This document shows, in pieces, positions 7,577-16,058 of a stretch of DNA of 44,282 nt. The stretch is taken from NCBI GenBank assembly GCA_019118665.1, contig DWYM01000057.1, positions 1 to 44,282 of the forward strand, given 5' to 3'. A program made the position numbers and the translations under genes. How positions within the stretch are numbered: the first letter of the stretch is position 1; the number at the start of each line of letters is the position of its first letter. The notes under the pieces were generated by a model. It searched no databases. It saw nothing but the letters and a program-made list of their open reading frames with translations, and had not been told where the DNA came from. This DNA is from Candidatus Mediterraneibacter intestinipullorum. Its GTDB lineage: Bacteria; Bacillota; Clostridia; Lachnospirales; Lachnospiraceae.

Positions 7577-8470
7577 ATGGCAAGACCACAAAAGGTAGGA
7601 CTTGACTACTTTGAGTTGGATTGCCACATGGATGAGAAAATAGAATTGATCGAAGCTGAGTTTGGGCTAAAGGGTTTTGCAGTGATCGTCAAGTTGTACC
7701 AGAGCATATATTCGGGATTTGGTTATTACTGTGAATGGACTCCCGAAATCTCCGTGCTGTGGGCGTATCGGCTCGGATGTACCCGCAGTGTGGACTGTCG
7801 GAATGTTGGCAGTGTGTGTGAAGAATGTGCGCTGCCCGGATTCCCCAATAACTTAATAAATGAGATCGTTGCAGCTTCGATCCGGAGGAACATTTTTTCA
7901 GGAGAACTTTTCAAGAAATATCGGATTCTTACCTCATCTGGAATCCAGAAAAGATATTTGAACGCAGTGTCCAGGCGCGAAAGGGTAGAACTGAAAAAAG
8001 AGTACCTCTTAATTAGTGTTGGCAAAAATCTTCAAAATGTAGTCATAAACTCAGTTAATGATAGCAGAAACTCAAAAAATGAATACGAAAATACGCAGAG
8101 TAAAGAAGAGAAGAGTAGAGAAGAGAATTATATATCACGCACTCCAACGGAGCGCGATGCAGATTCCCTGGAAGAATTCTTTGAGTCCATCTGGAAATTG
8201 TATCCCATCAAAAAGGGGAAGGGACAGGTGTCAAAGACCAAGAAACAAAAACTCCAGCGGATTGGGTATGACCAGATTAAGCGCTGTGTGGAACGGTTCG
8301 TAAAGGATATGGAGTCGGAACATCGCGATAAGAAGTATTGGATGCATGGAAGTACGTTTTTTAATTCCGGCTATGTGGATTATCTGGATAAGAATTATGA
8401 TTCTGAAATTCCTGAGAAGGAACCAGAGATTCCGGAAGAGGAAGAAGAATTGGTAGGTGATGACTGGTGA
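7577..8470 (+). CDS. DUF4373 (Lin1244/Lin1753-like) replication initiator-type protein
   Basis: A 297-residue protein. The N-terminus MARPQKVGLDYFELDCHMDEKIELIEAEFGLKG... is the DUF4373 winged-helix domain found at the start of many Firmicutes phage replication proteins. It contains a short cysteine-bearing insert (CRNVGSVCEECALPGF, about residues 73-88). After a lysine/glutamate-rich linker (about 160-190) a second helical domain (LEEFFESIWKLYPIKKGKGQ, KRCVERFVKDME) resembles DnaD/DnaB-type C-terminal regions. The end is highly acidic. Such proteins usually bind the phage origin and load the helicase encoded next door. Its stop overlaps the GTG start of that helicase. Confidence 0.75.
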   Translation: MARPQKVGLDYFELDCHMDEKIELIEAEFGLKGFAVIVKLYQSIYSGFGYYCEWTPEISVLWAYRLGCTRSVDCRNVGSVCEECALPGFPNNLINEIVAASIRRNIFSGELFKKYRILTSSGIQKRYLNAVSRRERVELKKEYLLISVGKNLQNVVINSVNDSRNSKNEYENTQSKEEKSREENYISRTPTERDADSLEEFFESIWKLYPIKKGKGQVSKTKKQKLQRIGYDQIKRCVERFVKDMESEHRDKKYWMHGSTFFNSGYVDYLDKNYDSEIPEKEPEIPEEEEELVGDDW

Positions 8471-10317
8471 AAATTTATGAATTCCGGGAAGCGGATGCGT
8501 TCGCGTTTGCGCGACATGTGGGAGCGGAAACCAAAGTGCAGGGAGGGGAACTATTCTTCAAGATTTGTCCGTATTGCCACCCCAGACCTACACATGGGAA
8601 TACGCGAACATTTTCCATCAACCTTCAGACAGGGCAGTTTAAGTGTCTGCGGGCATCCTGCGGAGTGTCCGGGAATATGATCACCCTGAGCCGGGATTTT
8701 GACTTCTCCCTGGGGAATGAGGCGGATGAATATTACCGGCCGCGCAGGAAGTACCGGAAGCTGAAAACGCCGAAAGAGCCGATCCGGCCGAAGGAATCGG
8801 CGGTGAGATACCTGGAGGGCCGCGGCATCCCGGCAGAGATCGCCCACCGGTATGAGATTACGACGCAGACGGACCATTATAACGTGCTGGTATTCCCGTT
8901 CTACGACGACCAGGGAAACCTGCAGTACGTGAAGTACCGGAAAACGGATTATGACCGGGAAAAGGACAAGAACAAGGAATGGTGTGAAAAAGACTGCAGG
9001 CCGATCCTGTTCGGAATGAAACAGTGTGGCGAAGATCATGACCGGCTGGTGATCACGGAGGGCCAGTTGGACAGCTTGAGCGTTGCCGCCGCCGGAATCG
9101 AGAACGCGGTATCTGTGCCAAACGGCGCGAAGGGAATGACCTGGGTCTCGTACTGTTACGACTGGGTGAGCAGTTTTTCTGAAATCGTGATCTTCGGGGA
9201 CTGCGAGAAAGGACATATCACCCTGCTAGAAGACGTTCAGCGCCGTTTCCCGGGACGAATCAAGCACGTGCGAGAAGAAGACTACCAAGGTTGTAAAGAC
9301 GCAAATGAAATCCTGCAGAAGCACGGAGCCGGGGCCGTCCGGAGGGCGGTGGAGAATGCTGTGCTCTTGCCGGTGCAAAGAGTATTGTCGCTGGCGGACG
9401 TGGAATCGGTGAATATCTACCAGCTGCCGAAGCTGAAAACCGGGATCACAGAGCTGGACCGGATGCTTTACGGTGGGCTGCCGTTCAGCATGGTCTGCCT
9501 GATCTCCGGCAAGCGCGGCGACGGCAAGAGCACGCTGGCAAGCCAGATCATGGGGAATGCGGTGGACCAGGGATATGTGACATTCGCCTATTCCGGGGAA
9601 CTGCCGAATTACCTGTACAAAAACTGGTTTGACTTCCAGATCGCCGGCCGGAACCATATCACCGAGAATAAAACTGACTTCGGGACGCCGGACCGGTTCC
9701 TGACCAGGAAGAACCAGGAGCTGATCAATGCCTGGTACCGTGACAAAGCCTATATCTATGACAGCCGGATCATCGAAAGTGATGAAAAAGAGGATTTGCT
9801 GCGGACCATCCGGAAAGCGATCATGCAGTACGGCGTAAAAGTAGTACTGGTGGACAACCTCATGACTGCGATGTATATAGACGAAAGGCCGGGAACAGAC
9901 AAATATGACTGGCAGGGAAGATTCGTCCGGGAACTGGCGGCGATCGCGGTACAGTTCGATGTCCTGATCCTCCTGGTGGCGCACCGGCGGAAGAATGCTT
10001 TTGGCGGAGATGCGAACGATGAAGTATCTGGATCTGGAGATATCACGAATCTGGCCGGGATTACCTTGGGATATGACCGGGGGGCGAAGGATGAAGTGGA
10101 AAAAGGGTTGATGCTGGAAGAGCAGAGGAAGCTGATCGTGGCGAAGAACCGGCTTTTCGGGAAGACCAACACGGCGGGGATCATCCTCAGCTACGACGAA
10201 AAGAGCAAACGAATCTACGGCAAGCGCGACGATGTGAACCGGCAGTTCGGCTGGGAGACGGAATACGACCCGGCGGGAGGATTTGAATATGCGGATATGG
10301 AAATACCATTTGATTAA
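8467..10317 (+). CDS. TOPRIM primase-DnaB-type helicase fusion
   Basis: A 616-residue T7 gp4-like protein. A zinc-binding domain has CPYC (34-37) plus C60 and C65. The TOPRIM domain has VITEGQ (E198), FGD (D245) and KDANE (near 277-281). The RecA-like helicase has Walker A GKRGDGKS (348-355), Walker B VVLVDNL (D463) and the downstream AHRRK sensor region. It should prime and unwind at the phage fork, with SSB as partner. It starts at a GTG overlapping the preceding stop (GTGA), so the two replication genes are coupled. Its local GC content looks higher than that of neighbouring genes. No frameshift or missing motif was seen. Confidence 0.92.
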   Translation: MKIYEFREADAFAFARHVGAETKVQGGELFFKICPYCHPRPTHGNTRTFSINLQTGQFKCLRASCGVSGNMITLSRDFDFSLGNEADEYYRPRRKYRKLKTPKEPIRPKESAVRYLEGRGIPAEIAHRYEITTQTDHYNVLVFPFYDDQGNLQYVKYRKTDYDREKDKNKEWCEKDCRPILFGMKQCGEDHDRLVITEGQLDSLSVAAAGIENAVSVPNGAKGMTWVSYCYDWVSSFSEIVIFGDCEKGHITLLEDVQRRFPGRIKHVREEDYQGCKDANEILQKHGAGAVRRAVENAVLLPVQRVLSLADVESVNIYQLPKLKTGITELDRMLYGGLPFSMVCLISGKRGDGKSTLASQIMGNAVDQGYVTFAYSGELPNYLYKNWFDFQIAGRNHITENKTDFGTPDRFLTRKNQELINAWYRDKAYIYDSRIIESDEKEDLLRTIRKAIMQYGVKVVLVDNLMTAMYIDERPGTDKYDWQGRFVRELAAIAVQFDVLILLVAHRRKNAFGGDANDEVSGSGDITNLAGITLGYDRGAKDEVEKGLMLEEQRKLIVAKNRLFGKTNTAGIILSYDEKSKRIYGKRDDVNRQFGWETEYDPAGGFEYADMEIPFD

Positions 10318-10453
10318 AAATTTGCGGCGGTTGTATGTCCGGCTGTCAGGGAGAAATTGCGACACCTGCCGGCACTATGATGGTCGGTTCGGGGAAGACT
10401 GCTGCTTCCAGTGTGAGCGGAACATAAAGGCGGTGAATTATGACAGAGAATGA
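10289..10453 (+). CDS. Small cysteine-rich protein (54 aa) overlapping helicase end
   Basis: A short gene that starts inside the 3' end of the helicase gene in another frame. It has GGGAGG 8-9 nt upstream and ends 14 nt into the next gene. The protein is MRIWKYHLIKNLRRLY, then a cluster with C24, C27, C38, C39 and C42 (CDTCRHY and DCCFQC), enough to bind zinc. It has a basic N-terminal half. The ribosome binding site, cysteine spacing and tight fit between neighbours support a real gene. Function unknown. Confidence 0.6.
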   Translation: MRIWKYHLIKNLRRLYVRLSGRNCDTCRHYDGRFGEDCCFQCERNIKAVNYDRE

Positions 10454-10664
10454 ACTGAGAAGATATTTTGACATGTTTACGGACTGCTGGAAGTTCTTCC
10501 GCCGGAATGTGGGCCGGATGGATGATCCGGAATTCTGGCAGCAGGTCGCAGACGATAACTGCGAGACATGGGCAAAGCATAACCATGACCCGCTGATGAA
10601 GACGCTTCTGGCGGCAACGACAAAGGAGATTGAGCGGATATATGACGGGAGGAATACGAAATGA
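10440..10664 (+). CDS. Hypothetical small phage protein (74 aa)
   Basis: A 74-residue helical, aromatic-rich protein (MFTDCWKFFRRNVGRMDDPE, then WQQVADDNCETWAKH). This resembles small proteins found between replication and modification genes in clostridial phages; no named domain was recognised. The start follows AAGGCGGTG. Both ends overlap neighbours (by 14 nt upstream and by ATGA downstream), which marks it as part of the operon. Confidence 0.6.
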   Translation: MTENELRRYFDMFTDCWKFFRRNVGRMDDPEFWQQVADDNCETWAKHNHDPLMKTLLAATTKEIERIYDGRNTK

Positions 10665-10819
10665 CGGTGCTTTATGACATATACAATAACGGGCGCTTAA
10701 TCGGGCCAAATAAGACCCTGCGCCAGATTCGGCAGCTATTCGGCGATGGTGTTGCCGCTATGCTGCAGACATCCGGATCCGTAACCTATGAAAAATACCA
10801 GATTGTAAAAAAGGGGTAA
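10661..10819 (+). CDS. Hypothetical small phage protein (52 aa)
   Basis: A 52-residue protein starting with MTVLYDIYNNGRLIGPNKTL and ending VKKG. The start codon overlaps the previous stop as ATGA, with GGGAGG upstream, which supports translation by coupling. It has a beta-alpha look with a helix LRQIRQLFG. No family recognised. It fills the gap exactly before the zinc-ribbon gene. Confidence 0.55.
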   Translation: MTVLYDIYNNGRLIGPNKTLRQIRQLFGDGVAAMLQTSGSVTYEKYQIVKKG

Positions 10820-10824
10820 GTGTA

Positions 10825-11091
10825 ATGGATTGGACGAAAAGATTTACGGAGCCGGGAAGAGACACTTCTTTCCGGGTGGTAGGGCTGAGCACGATCTACG
10901 ACCGGCAGCCGCCGAAGAGCCAGAAGCTGAGCATGGCGCTTGCAAAACTCTTCCGGATGGAGCAGATGGGTGCCGATTATTATCTGGAGCACCCGGAGCA
11001 CCTGGAATACTGCTCAATCTGTGACAGCTCTTTTAGAGTGCCGGATGATGCGGAATATAAGTACTGTCCATACTGTGGAAAGGAGCGGTGA
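10825..11091 (+). CDS. Zinc-ribbon protein (88 aa)
   Basis: The N-terminal two thirds are helical and basic. The C-terminus is a zinc ribbon with CSIC (63-66) and CPYC (81-84) separated by a short hairpin. Such proteins bind nucleic acid or act as adaptors. The ATG lies behind a weak AAGGGG. It sits between a small hypothetical gene and the MazG-like gene. Specific role unknown. Confidence 0.6.
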   Translation: MDWTKRFTEPGRDTSFRVVGLSTIYDRQPPKSQKLSMALAKLFRMEQMGADYYLEHPEHLEYCSICDSSFRVPDDAEYKYCPYCGKER

Positions 11092-11093
11092 CT

Positions 11094-11387
11094 ATGAAAG
11101 TAGAAGAAAAGATCCGGTATATCGCAGAGCACAATGGTCTGGAAAAGGCCCTGGATAAACTGGCAGAGGAATGTGCTGAATATGCCGCGGCGCGGATCAA
11201 GCATAATCTCGGTGAGGACAACGGGGAATACCTGGAAGAGCTAGCGGATGTATTTATAATGCGTGCAGAGGTTCAGCTGCTTATGCCGGAGGAAATGAAA
11301 TGCCAGATCTCGGAAGAGATTAACAGAAAGCTGGATCGGCAGATAGAGAGGATACAAGATGAAATCTCTGAAAGAAATAAAATCTAA
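11094..11387 (+). CDS. MazG-like nucleotide pyrophosphohydrolase
   Basis: A 97-residue all-helical protein with the MazG/PRA-PH core: EECAE (residues 25-29) followed by EELAD (48-52), the ExxE and ExxD metal-binding pairs of this superfamily. It is single-domain length. Such enzymes hydrolyse NTPs or dNTPs to monophosphates, and phage versions may purge modified nucleotides or lower alarmone signals. The ATG was chosen over an in-frame GTG two codons upstream because AGGAG is 8 nt before it. It overlaps the next gene by 29 nt. Confidence 0.7.
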   Translation: MKVEEKIRYIAEHNGLEKALDKLAEECAEYAAARIKHNLGEDNGEYLEELADVFIMRAEVQLLMPEEMKCQISEEINRKLDRQIERIQDEISERNKI

Positions 11388-11697
11388 TGGAAAACTGGAA
11401 ATTCTGCGGGAAAGTTTTGATGGAATGTCTGGCATGTTACATATGACTGGACTTAAAAACTGCACCATCATAGCAAGCTGGGCAGGCGGATGGGAACATG
11501 TTTCGGTGTGCCCGTCCAACAGAGTCCCGACTTGGAATGAAATGTGCCAGATTAAGGATATGTTTTGGGATGATGATGAGGTTGTTATGCAGCTTCATCC
11601 GGCAAAAAGCAATTATGTAAATTTGATGGAAAATTGCCTGCACTTATGGAAACCGATACATAAAGAAATTCCGGTTCCGCCGACTTTGTATGTTTAA
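11359..11697 (+). CDS. DUF7694-like phage protein
   Basis: A 112-residue protein with the conserved run ASWAGGWEHVSVCPSNR, PTWNEMC, an acidic FWDDDEVVMQ and HPAKSNYVN, ending with CLHLWKP. This pattern recurs in small phage proteins grouped as DUF7694. The many conserved tryptophans and histidines suggest a compact binding domain. The gene starts inside the MazG-like gene and is followed 15 nt later by the PAPS-reductase-like gene. Function unknown. Confidence 0.6.
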   Translation: MKSLKEIKSNGKLEILRESFDGMSGMLHMTGLKNCTIIASWAGGWEHVSVCPSNRVPTWNEMCQIKDMFWDDDEVVMQLHPAKSNYVNLMENCLHLWKPIHKEIPVPPTLYV

Positions 11698-11712
11698 GAA
11701 GGAAGAGAGAAC

Positions 11713-12843
11713 ATGTACATAAAAGAGGACGATTTAAAGCTGAATGAATGGCAGTTTTCGCAAAGGAAGTACCTGCCATATGAAATAAAAATTCGGCTTT
11801 CTGAAACCCGTATCCGCGAATGGTATGACAACTGGGACGGACAGGTATATCTCTCCTATTCTGGCGGCATTGACAGCACAGTACTTTTGCATATGATCCG
11901 TAAAGTGATCGGGGATCATGTGCCGGCAGTGTTCTCCAATACGGGGATGGAATTTCCGGAGATTGTAAGATTTGCGCGGAAAGCGTCAGGGGAGTATGTA
12001 GAGATCGCCCCGCGGGATAAGAACGGGAAAAGAATCCTGTATCGTGATGTGGTAATGAAATATGGATACCCACTGGTGAGTAAAGAGACAGCTATGAAAA
12101 TCAGAAAACTGCGTCATGGAAATCTATCTGATCGATACAGAAATTATCTCCTGAATGGGGATGAACGTGGGAAAATGGGAGTCTTATCCAAAAAGTGGAG
12201 ACCTCTTTTAACGGCTCCGTTCGATACCAGCGAGAAATGCTGTGATGTTATGAAAAAGGCGCCTTTTAAGAAGTATCACAAGGACACTGGAAGAGTTCCA
12301 TACATCGGAGTGACCCAGGATGAGGGAATTATGAGGGCGAGACAATATGCCCACACCGGTTGCAACGTCTATGACGGAAATACAGTCAAGAGCCAACCTA
12401 TTGGATTCTGGACGCGGCAGGATGTGCTCAGATACGTAACGGAGAACGATATAGAAATCTGCTCTGTATACGGAGATATCGGAAGACGGTCAAATGGAGA
12501 ACTATACACCACAGGGGAGCAGCGGACCGGTTGCATGTTCTGTGCGTTCGGTGCTCACCTGGAATCAGAGCCGAATCGGTTCCAGAGAATGCAGGTAACG
12601 CATCCTAAATGCTATGAAAAATGCATGCGGCCGCTGGATCAGGGCGGACTGGGGATGACCATTCCGCTGGATTACATAGGGATTCCATACACAACCTGGG
12701 AAGGACTGGGACAGATGAACCTGAAAGAATTCATGAATGTAAAGGAGGGCTGTAATCCGGCGGATGAACGACTTTCTGCAAGAGAACGATTTGAGAAGAA
12801 ATCTTGGAACCAACTTGGAACAAGATTGGAACCAACTGAATAG
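11713..12843 (+). CDS. PAPS reductase/DndC-like PP-loop ATPase
   Basis: A 376-residue protein with the PP-loop SGGIDST (50-56), as in the adenine-nucleotide alpha hydrolase fold of PAPS reductases and DndC. The C-terminal half has paired cysteines, EKCCD and GCMFC, that could hold a metal or iron-sulfur site as in DndC-type enzymes. Phages often carry such proteins; proposed roles include sulfur or DNA-base modification, but no dnd partner genes are present. The next enzymes are a PD-(D/E)XK-like protein and a C5 methyltransferase, so DNA modification is a reasonable but unproven theme. The start follows GAAGGAAGAGAG. Confidence 0.75.
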   Translation: MYIKEDDLKLNEWQFSQRKYLPYEIKIRLSETRIREWYDNWDGQVYLSYSGGIDSTVLLHMIRKVIGDHVPAVFSNTGMEFPEIVRFARKASGEYVEIAPRDKNGKRILYRDVVMKYGYPLVSKETAMKIRKLRHGNLSDRYRNYLLNGDERGKMGVLSKKWRPLLTAPFDTSEKCCDVMKKAPFKKYHKDTGRVPYIGVTQDEGIMRARQYAHTGCNVYDGNTVKSQPIGFWTRQDVLRYVTENDIEICSVYGDIGRRSNGELYTTGEQRTGCMFCAFGAHLESEPNRFQRMQVTHPKCYEKCMRPLDQGGLGMTIPLDYIGIPYTTWEGLGQMNLKEFMNVKEGCNPADERLSARERFEKKSWNQLGTRLEPTE

Positions 12844-12861
12844 TTAGTGGAGGGTTGAAAA

Positions 12862-13215
12862 ATGGTATTAGAGAAGATTCTGAAAGAGATAGAGGAGAAA
12901 AAGAAAAAGCATTTAGATATTGTGAAAATAGAGGTTGACCCTGTGGAGATAACCATACATAGAGAGCAATACAAAGGTTTAAGAATGGCGGAGGATATCA
13001 TTCGCAAGCACATGAATTACGGCTGGATTCCGGTATCGAACGATCTTGCGCCGGAAGATGGTGAACAGGTATTATGCACAGATGGGGAATACGTATACCT
13101 GGTTGAATATGACGCAGATTTAGACGCACCGTTTGGTGATATAGACGGTATTACGGCTTGGAGCCCTAGTCCTGAGCCATACCGCCCAAAACAGAAGGGG
13201 CAGGAGCTAAACTAA
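12862..13215 (+). CDS. DUF551 domain protein
   Basis: A 117-residue protein. The second half carries the DUF551 signature WIPVSNDLAPEDGEQVLCTD followed by a C-terminal TAWSPSPEPY, a small beta domain widespread in phages. The N-terminal half is a charged helix (LEKILKEIEEKKKKHLD). It starts behind GGAGGG. The molecular function of DUF551 is not known. It lies between the PAPS-reductase-like and MmcB-like genes. Confidence 0.7.
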   Translation: MVLEKILKEIEEKKKKHLDIVKIEVDPVEITIHREQYKGLRMAEDIIRKHMNYGWIPVSNDLAPEDGEQVLCTDGEYVYLVEYDADLDAPFGDIDGITAWSPSPEPYRPKQKGQELN

Positions 13216-13244
13216 CCTGAGATTTGGTGAACAAGGAGAAACGG

Positions 13245-13730
13245 ATGAGCGGAAGGCCAGAAATAACAGCATTTTTGTCGCTGTCTGCTGAAAAATATAT
13301 AAATCCTCATGGGGATACAAGAATCTATTGGGCCAAAGAAGTTACTTTTGATTATGCAACGACTCACGCAGTAAGGGTAGACTACATGAAATTCAAACCG
13401 GTAAATAATACTGTGAGTGGGATAGAAAAGGGAGATTTTTACTGTTATGAGATCAAATCGTCAACAGAGGATTTCCACTCAAAGAATGGTCATAATTTTA
13501 TTGGAGACTATAATTACTACATTATGCCGGAAGATGTGTATGAGAAGGTTAAGAACGAAATCCCTTATTACGTAGGGGTATTGGTGCCAGAGAAAAAGCA
13601 TTATCAAAAAGAGTGGTATGATTTGAAATCTGTGAAAAGGGCGCATAGAAAAGATAGAAGCAGACCGGCATTGGAAATGCTCCTGATGATGTTTAGATCA
13701 GCATCAAGAGAAAGAAAATCTGAGATCTAG
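13245..13730 (+). CDS. MmcB-like PD-(D/E)XK-fold protein
   Basis: A 161-residue protein. VRVDYMKF supplies a conserved aspartate, and YCYEIKSSTEDF matches the E-x-K of PD-(D/E)XK nucleases such as the MmcB DNA-repair family. HNFIGDYNYYIMP and IPYYVGVLVP complete the fold. It may cut or bind damaged or foreign DNA. The ATG was chosen for its AAGGAG 6 nt upstream; two alternative non-ATG starts lie up to 21 nt earlier without a better site. It directly precedes the methyltransferase gene, a pairing reminiscent of a modification-linked nuclease. Confidence 0.65.
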   Translation: MSGRPEITAFLSLSAEKYINPHGDTRIYWAKEVTFDYATTHAVRVDYMKFKPVNNTVSGIEKGDFYCYEIKSSTEDFHSKNGHNFIGDYNYYIMPEDVYEKVKNEIPYYVGVLVPEKKHYQKEWYDLKSVKRAHRKDRSRPALEMLLMMFRSASRERKSEI

Positions 13731-13738
13731 TAAAGAAG

Positions 13739-15346
13739 GTGAGAAGATTGATCAATGGAGAATTGATCGTAGATAACTTTGCCGGAGGCGGCGGTGCCAG
13801 TACCGGGATCGAGATGGCGACAGGATACAGTGTAGACATAGCGATCAATCATGATCCTGAAGCCATCCGGATGCATAAAGCGAATCATCCGTCTACACGA
13901 CATTATTGTGAATCGGTATGGGATGTAGATCCGGTAAAGGTATGTGGCGGTCATCCTGTGGCGCTGGCGTGGTTTTCGCCGGATTGCAAACACTTTTCAA
14001 AGGCCAAGGGAGGGAAACCGAAGGATAAAAACATCCGAGGACTTGCATGGGTAGCATGCCGGTGGGCCGGACTGGTCAGGCCGCGGGTGATAATGCTGGA
14101 GAACGTCGAAGAGTTCAAGACCTGGGGCCCTCTCAACCGGAATCACCGGCCGGTGAAATCCAGGCAAGGACAGACCTTTTGCCGGTTTGTCCAGCAGCTT
14201 CAGGATCTGGGATATGAGGTTCAAACGCGGGAGCTTGTAGCTGCAGACTATGGAGCGCCGACCATGCGAAAAAGATTCTTCTTGATTGCCAGATGCGATG
14301 GACGGCCTATCGTCTGGCCGGGGCCGACACATGCGCCGATAGACAGCGAAGAGGTGAAGTCTGGAAAACTGCAGCCATATGTTGGAGCGTATACACAGAT
14401 CGACTTTTCCATGCCGTGTCCGTCCATCTTCGATACGTCGGAAGAAATCAAGCAGAAATACGGTATCCGGGCAGTGCGGCCGCTGGCAGAAAAAACTATG
14501 CGGAGAATCGCGCGGGGACTGAAAAAATTTGTACTGGATAATCCAGAACCGTTCATCATCCAGTGCAATCACAACGGGGAGCGGAAGCCGCAGGACATCA
14601 AAGATCCAATGCCGACGATCACCGGGAAGCATGGGTACGGAGTCGTTATGCCAATGCTGATCCAATATCATTCTGAAACTGCACAAGATGAAGTGCGTGG
14701 GCAAGGAATCGCTGATCCGATTATGACCGTGGACGGGTCGAATAGATATGGTTTAGTAACATCATTCCTGCATAAGTATTTTGACGGCGGCTATACAGGA
14801 GCAGGTGACCGCCTGGAAAATCCGTTGCCAACGGTAACGGCGTGGGATCATAACAGTATCGTAACCGCAAATCTGATCCAGATGAATAATCATTGCGATG
14901 GGAAAGACATCACAGAACCGCTTCCGACGATTACGGCTGGGGATGGACATTTCGGAGAAGTCAGGGCGTTTCTGGTGAAATATTACGGAGGAGAAAGCAC
15001 AGGACAATCTATAACGGAGCCGTTGGACACGATAACCACGCATGACCGGTTCGGCCTTGTAACGATACAGGGCGTGGATTATCAGATAGTAGATATCGGA
15101 CTTCGGATGCTGGAACCGAGAGAGTTATACGGATGCCAGGGATTCCCGAAGGACTACATAATCGATCATGGGTATGATGGGAAGAAGTATTCCAGGTCAG
15201 AGCAGGTAAAGCGCTGCGGGAATGCTGTCTGCCCGCCGATACCGGCGGCGCTGGTGAGGTCGAATCTCCCGGAGTTATGTGTGGCGGAGCGGATGCCGAA
15301 CATGAGCATTGGGGAAGAACAGACAGGTCAGCTGAGGTTTGCGTGA
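13739..15346 (+). CDS. DNA (cytosine-5) methyltransferase with repetitive recognition region
   Basis: A 535-residue C5 methyltransferase. Motif I is NFAGGGGAS (13-21). Motif IV is WFSPDCKHF, with the catalytic cysteine C83 in PDC where most family members have PCQ. Motif VI is ENVEEF (121-126), a motif VIII-like QTREL follows, and motif X GNAVCPP is near the end. The target-recognition half holds about five imperfect repeats of the type ITEPLPTITAGD...V (KDPMPTITG, ADPIMTVDG, ENPLPTVTA, TEPLPTITA, TEPLDTITT). It likely methylates phage DNA against host restriction. The start is uncertain: GTG at 13739, or TTG at 13748, which has the better-placed AAGGTGA. Confidence 0.88.
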   Translation: MRRLINGELIVDNFAGGGGASTGIEMATGYSVDIAINHDPEAIRMHKANHPSTRHYCESVWDVDPVKVCGGHPVALAWFSPDCKHFSKAKGGKPKDKNIRGLAWVACRWAGLVRPRVIMLENVEEFKTWGPLNRNHRPVKSRQGQTFCRFVQQLQDLGYEVQTRELVAADYGAPTMRKRFFLIARCDGRPIVWPGPTHAPIDSEEVKSGKLQPYVGAYTQIDFSMPCPSIFDTSEEIKQKYGIRAVRPLAEKTMRRIARGLKKFVLDNPEPFIIQCNHNGERKPQDIKDPMPTITGKHGYGVVMPMLIQYHSETAQDEVRGQGIADPIMTVDGSNRYGLVTSFLHKYFDGGYTGAGDRLENPLPTVTAWDHNSIVTANLIQMNNHCDGKDITEPLPTITAGDGHFGEVRAFLVKYYGGESTGQSITEPLDTITTHDRFGLVTIQGVDYQIVDIGLRMLEPRELYGCQGFPKDYIIDHGYDGKKYSRSEQVKRCGNAVCPPIPAALVRSNLPELCVAERMPNMSIGEEQTGQLRFA

Positions 15347-15370
15347 TGTGAAGAGAGGGGATGAAATGCA

Positions 15371-15781
15371 ATGGATAAAGTGGATATTGAAAAAGCACAG
15401 AGACTGCTGGATCAGGGTATGAGGCGCGGAGAGGTGGCTATCCGGATGGGCGTTACATATAACGTCATATCAGGCATGATAGCCCGTAAAGTACTGAAAG
15501 ATCCAGATACTAGAAAGCGATGTTATGTAGAATATAAGCCCATGCTCCAGCGTCGCCCGATTACAAAGCAGGAATTAGAGGAATACCGGGAAATACTAAA
15601 GATAGGTGATCCGGTAGAAGCTGAGTATGATGGCGCGGTCAGGAAATTTGAGGTCACGGAAAAGTACAGATATTTCTGCATGCTGCAGAATTCGAGATGC
15701 CGGACGTCGGCTACATATGTGGATCTGGTGTTGAGATACAGAGGGAGGGGTACCAATGAGACAGAAAGTGAATCTATATAA
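15371..15781 (+). CDS. HTH-containing phage protein (136 aa)
   Basis: The N-terminus (IEKAQRLLDQGMRRGEVAIRMG, then TYNVISGMIAR) is a helix-turn-helix of the transposase/resolvase type. A middle helical linker (ITKQELEEYREIL) leads to a small beta-rich C-terminal part (GDPVEAEYDGAVRKFEVTEK). This layout is common just upstream of phage late regulators. It overlaps the following HTH gene by 26 nt. Likely DNA binding; target unknown. Confidence 0.6.
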   Translation: MDKVDIEKAQRLLDQGMRRGEVAIRMGVTYNVISGMIARKVLKDPDTRKRCYVEYKPMLQRRPITKQELEEYREILKIGDPVEAEYDGAVRKFEVTEKYRYFCMLQNSRCRTSATYVDLVLRYRGRGTNETESESI

Positions 15782-16058
15782 TGTGCTGGATCTTGAAGGG
15801 AAGGTACTGCATAGGAATGTGTCCGCCCGTGAGATCGCAGAAAGAACCGGGCAGAGCCAGTCATTTGTGCTCCGTGCTGTCCAGCGCGGGAACATCCTGT
15901 CAAAGAAATACAGGGTTGAGCTGGCCCAGGAGCGCATACCGGATGGAAATGATCTGGAAAAATTGAAGTTGCTTGAAGAATGGGACAAGACCAGGGCGCC
16001 GTTCCTGCGGGTGAGATGGGTAAAAGAAATGGGGAAGGGAGTGAAGTGCCTGAGATGA
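15756..16058 (+). CDS. HTH phage protein (100 aa)
   Basis: A 100-residue protein. VSAREIAERTGQSQSFVLRAV (residues 22-42) is a clear helix-turn-helix, resembling the 'DNA-binding intron-encoded' or Mga-like short HTH seen in phages. The C-terminus is basic with two tryptophans. It starts within the previous gene behind AGGGAGGGG and overlaps the ArpU-like start by 4 nt. Probably a transcriptional accessory factor in the same unit. Confidence 0.6.
   Translation: MRQKVNLYNVLDLEGKVLHRNVSAREIAERTGQSQSFVLRAVQRGNILSKKYRVELAQERIPDGNDLEKLKLLEEWDKTRAPFLRVRWVKEMGKGVKCLR

Noticed and set aside
13739-15346. Diversity-generating retroelement or tandem-repeat locus in the methyltransferase gene
   Set aside because: The five TITxxD-type repeats are protein-level repeats with divergent DNA. 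There is no reverse transcriptase or template repeat in the window, and this repeat layout is common in phage C5 methyltransferases.
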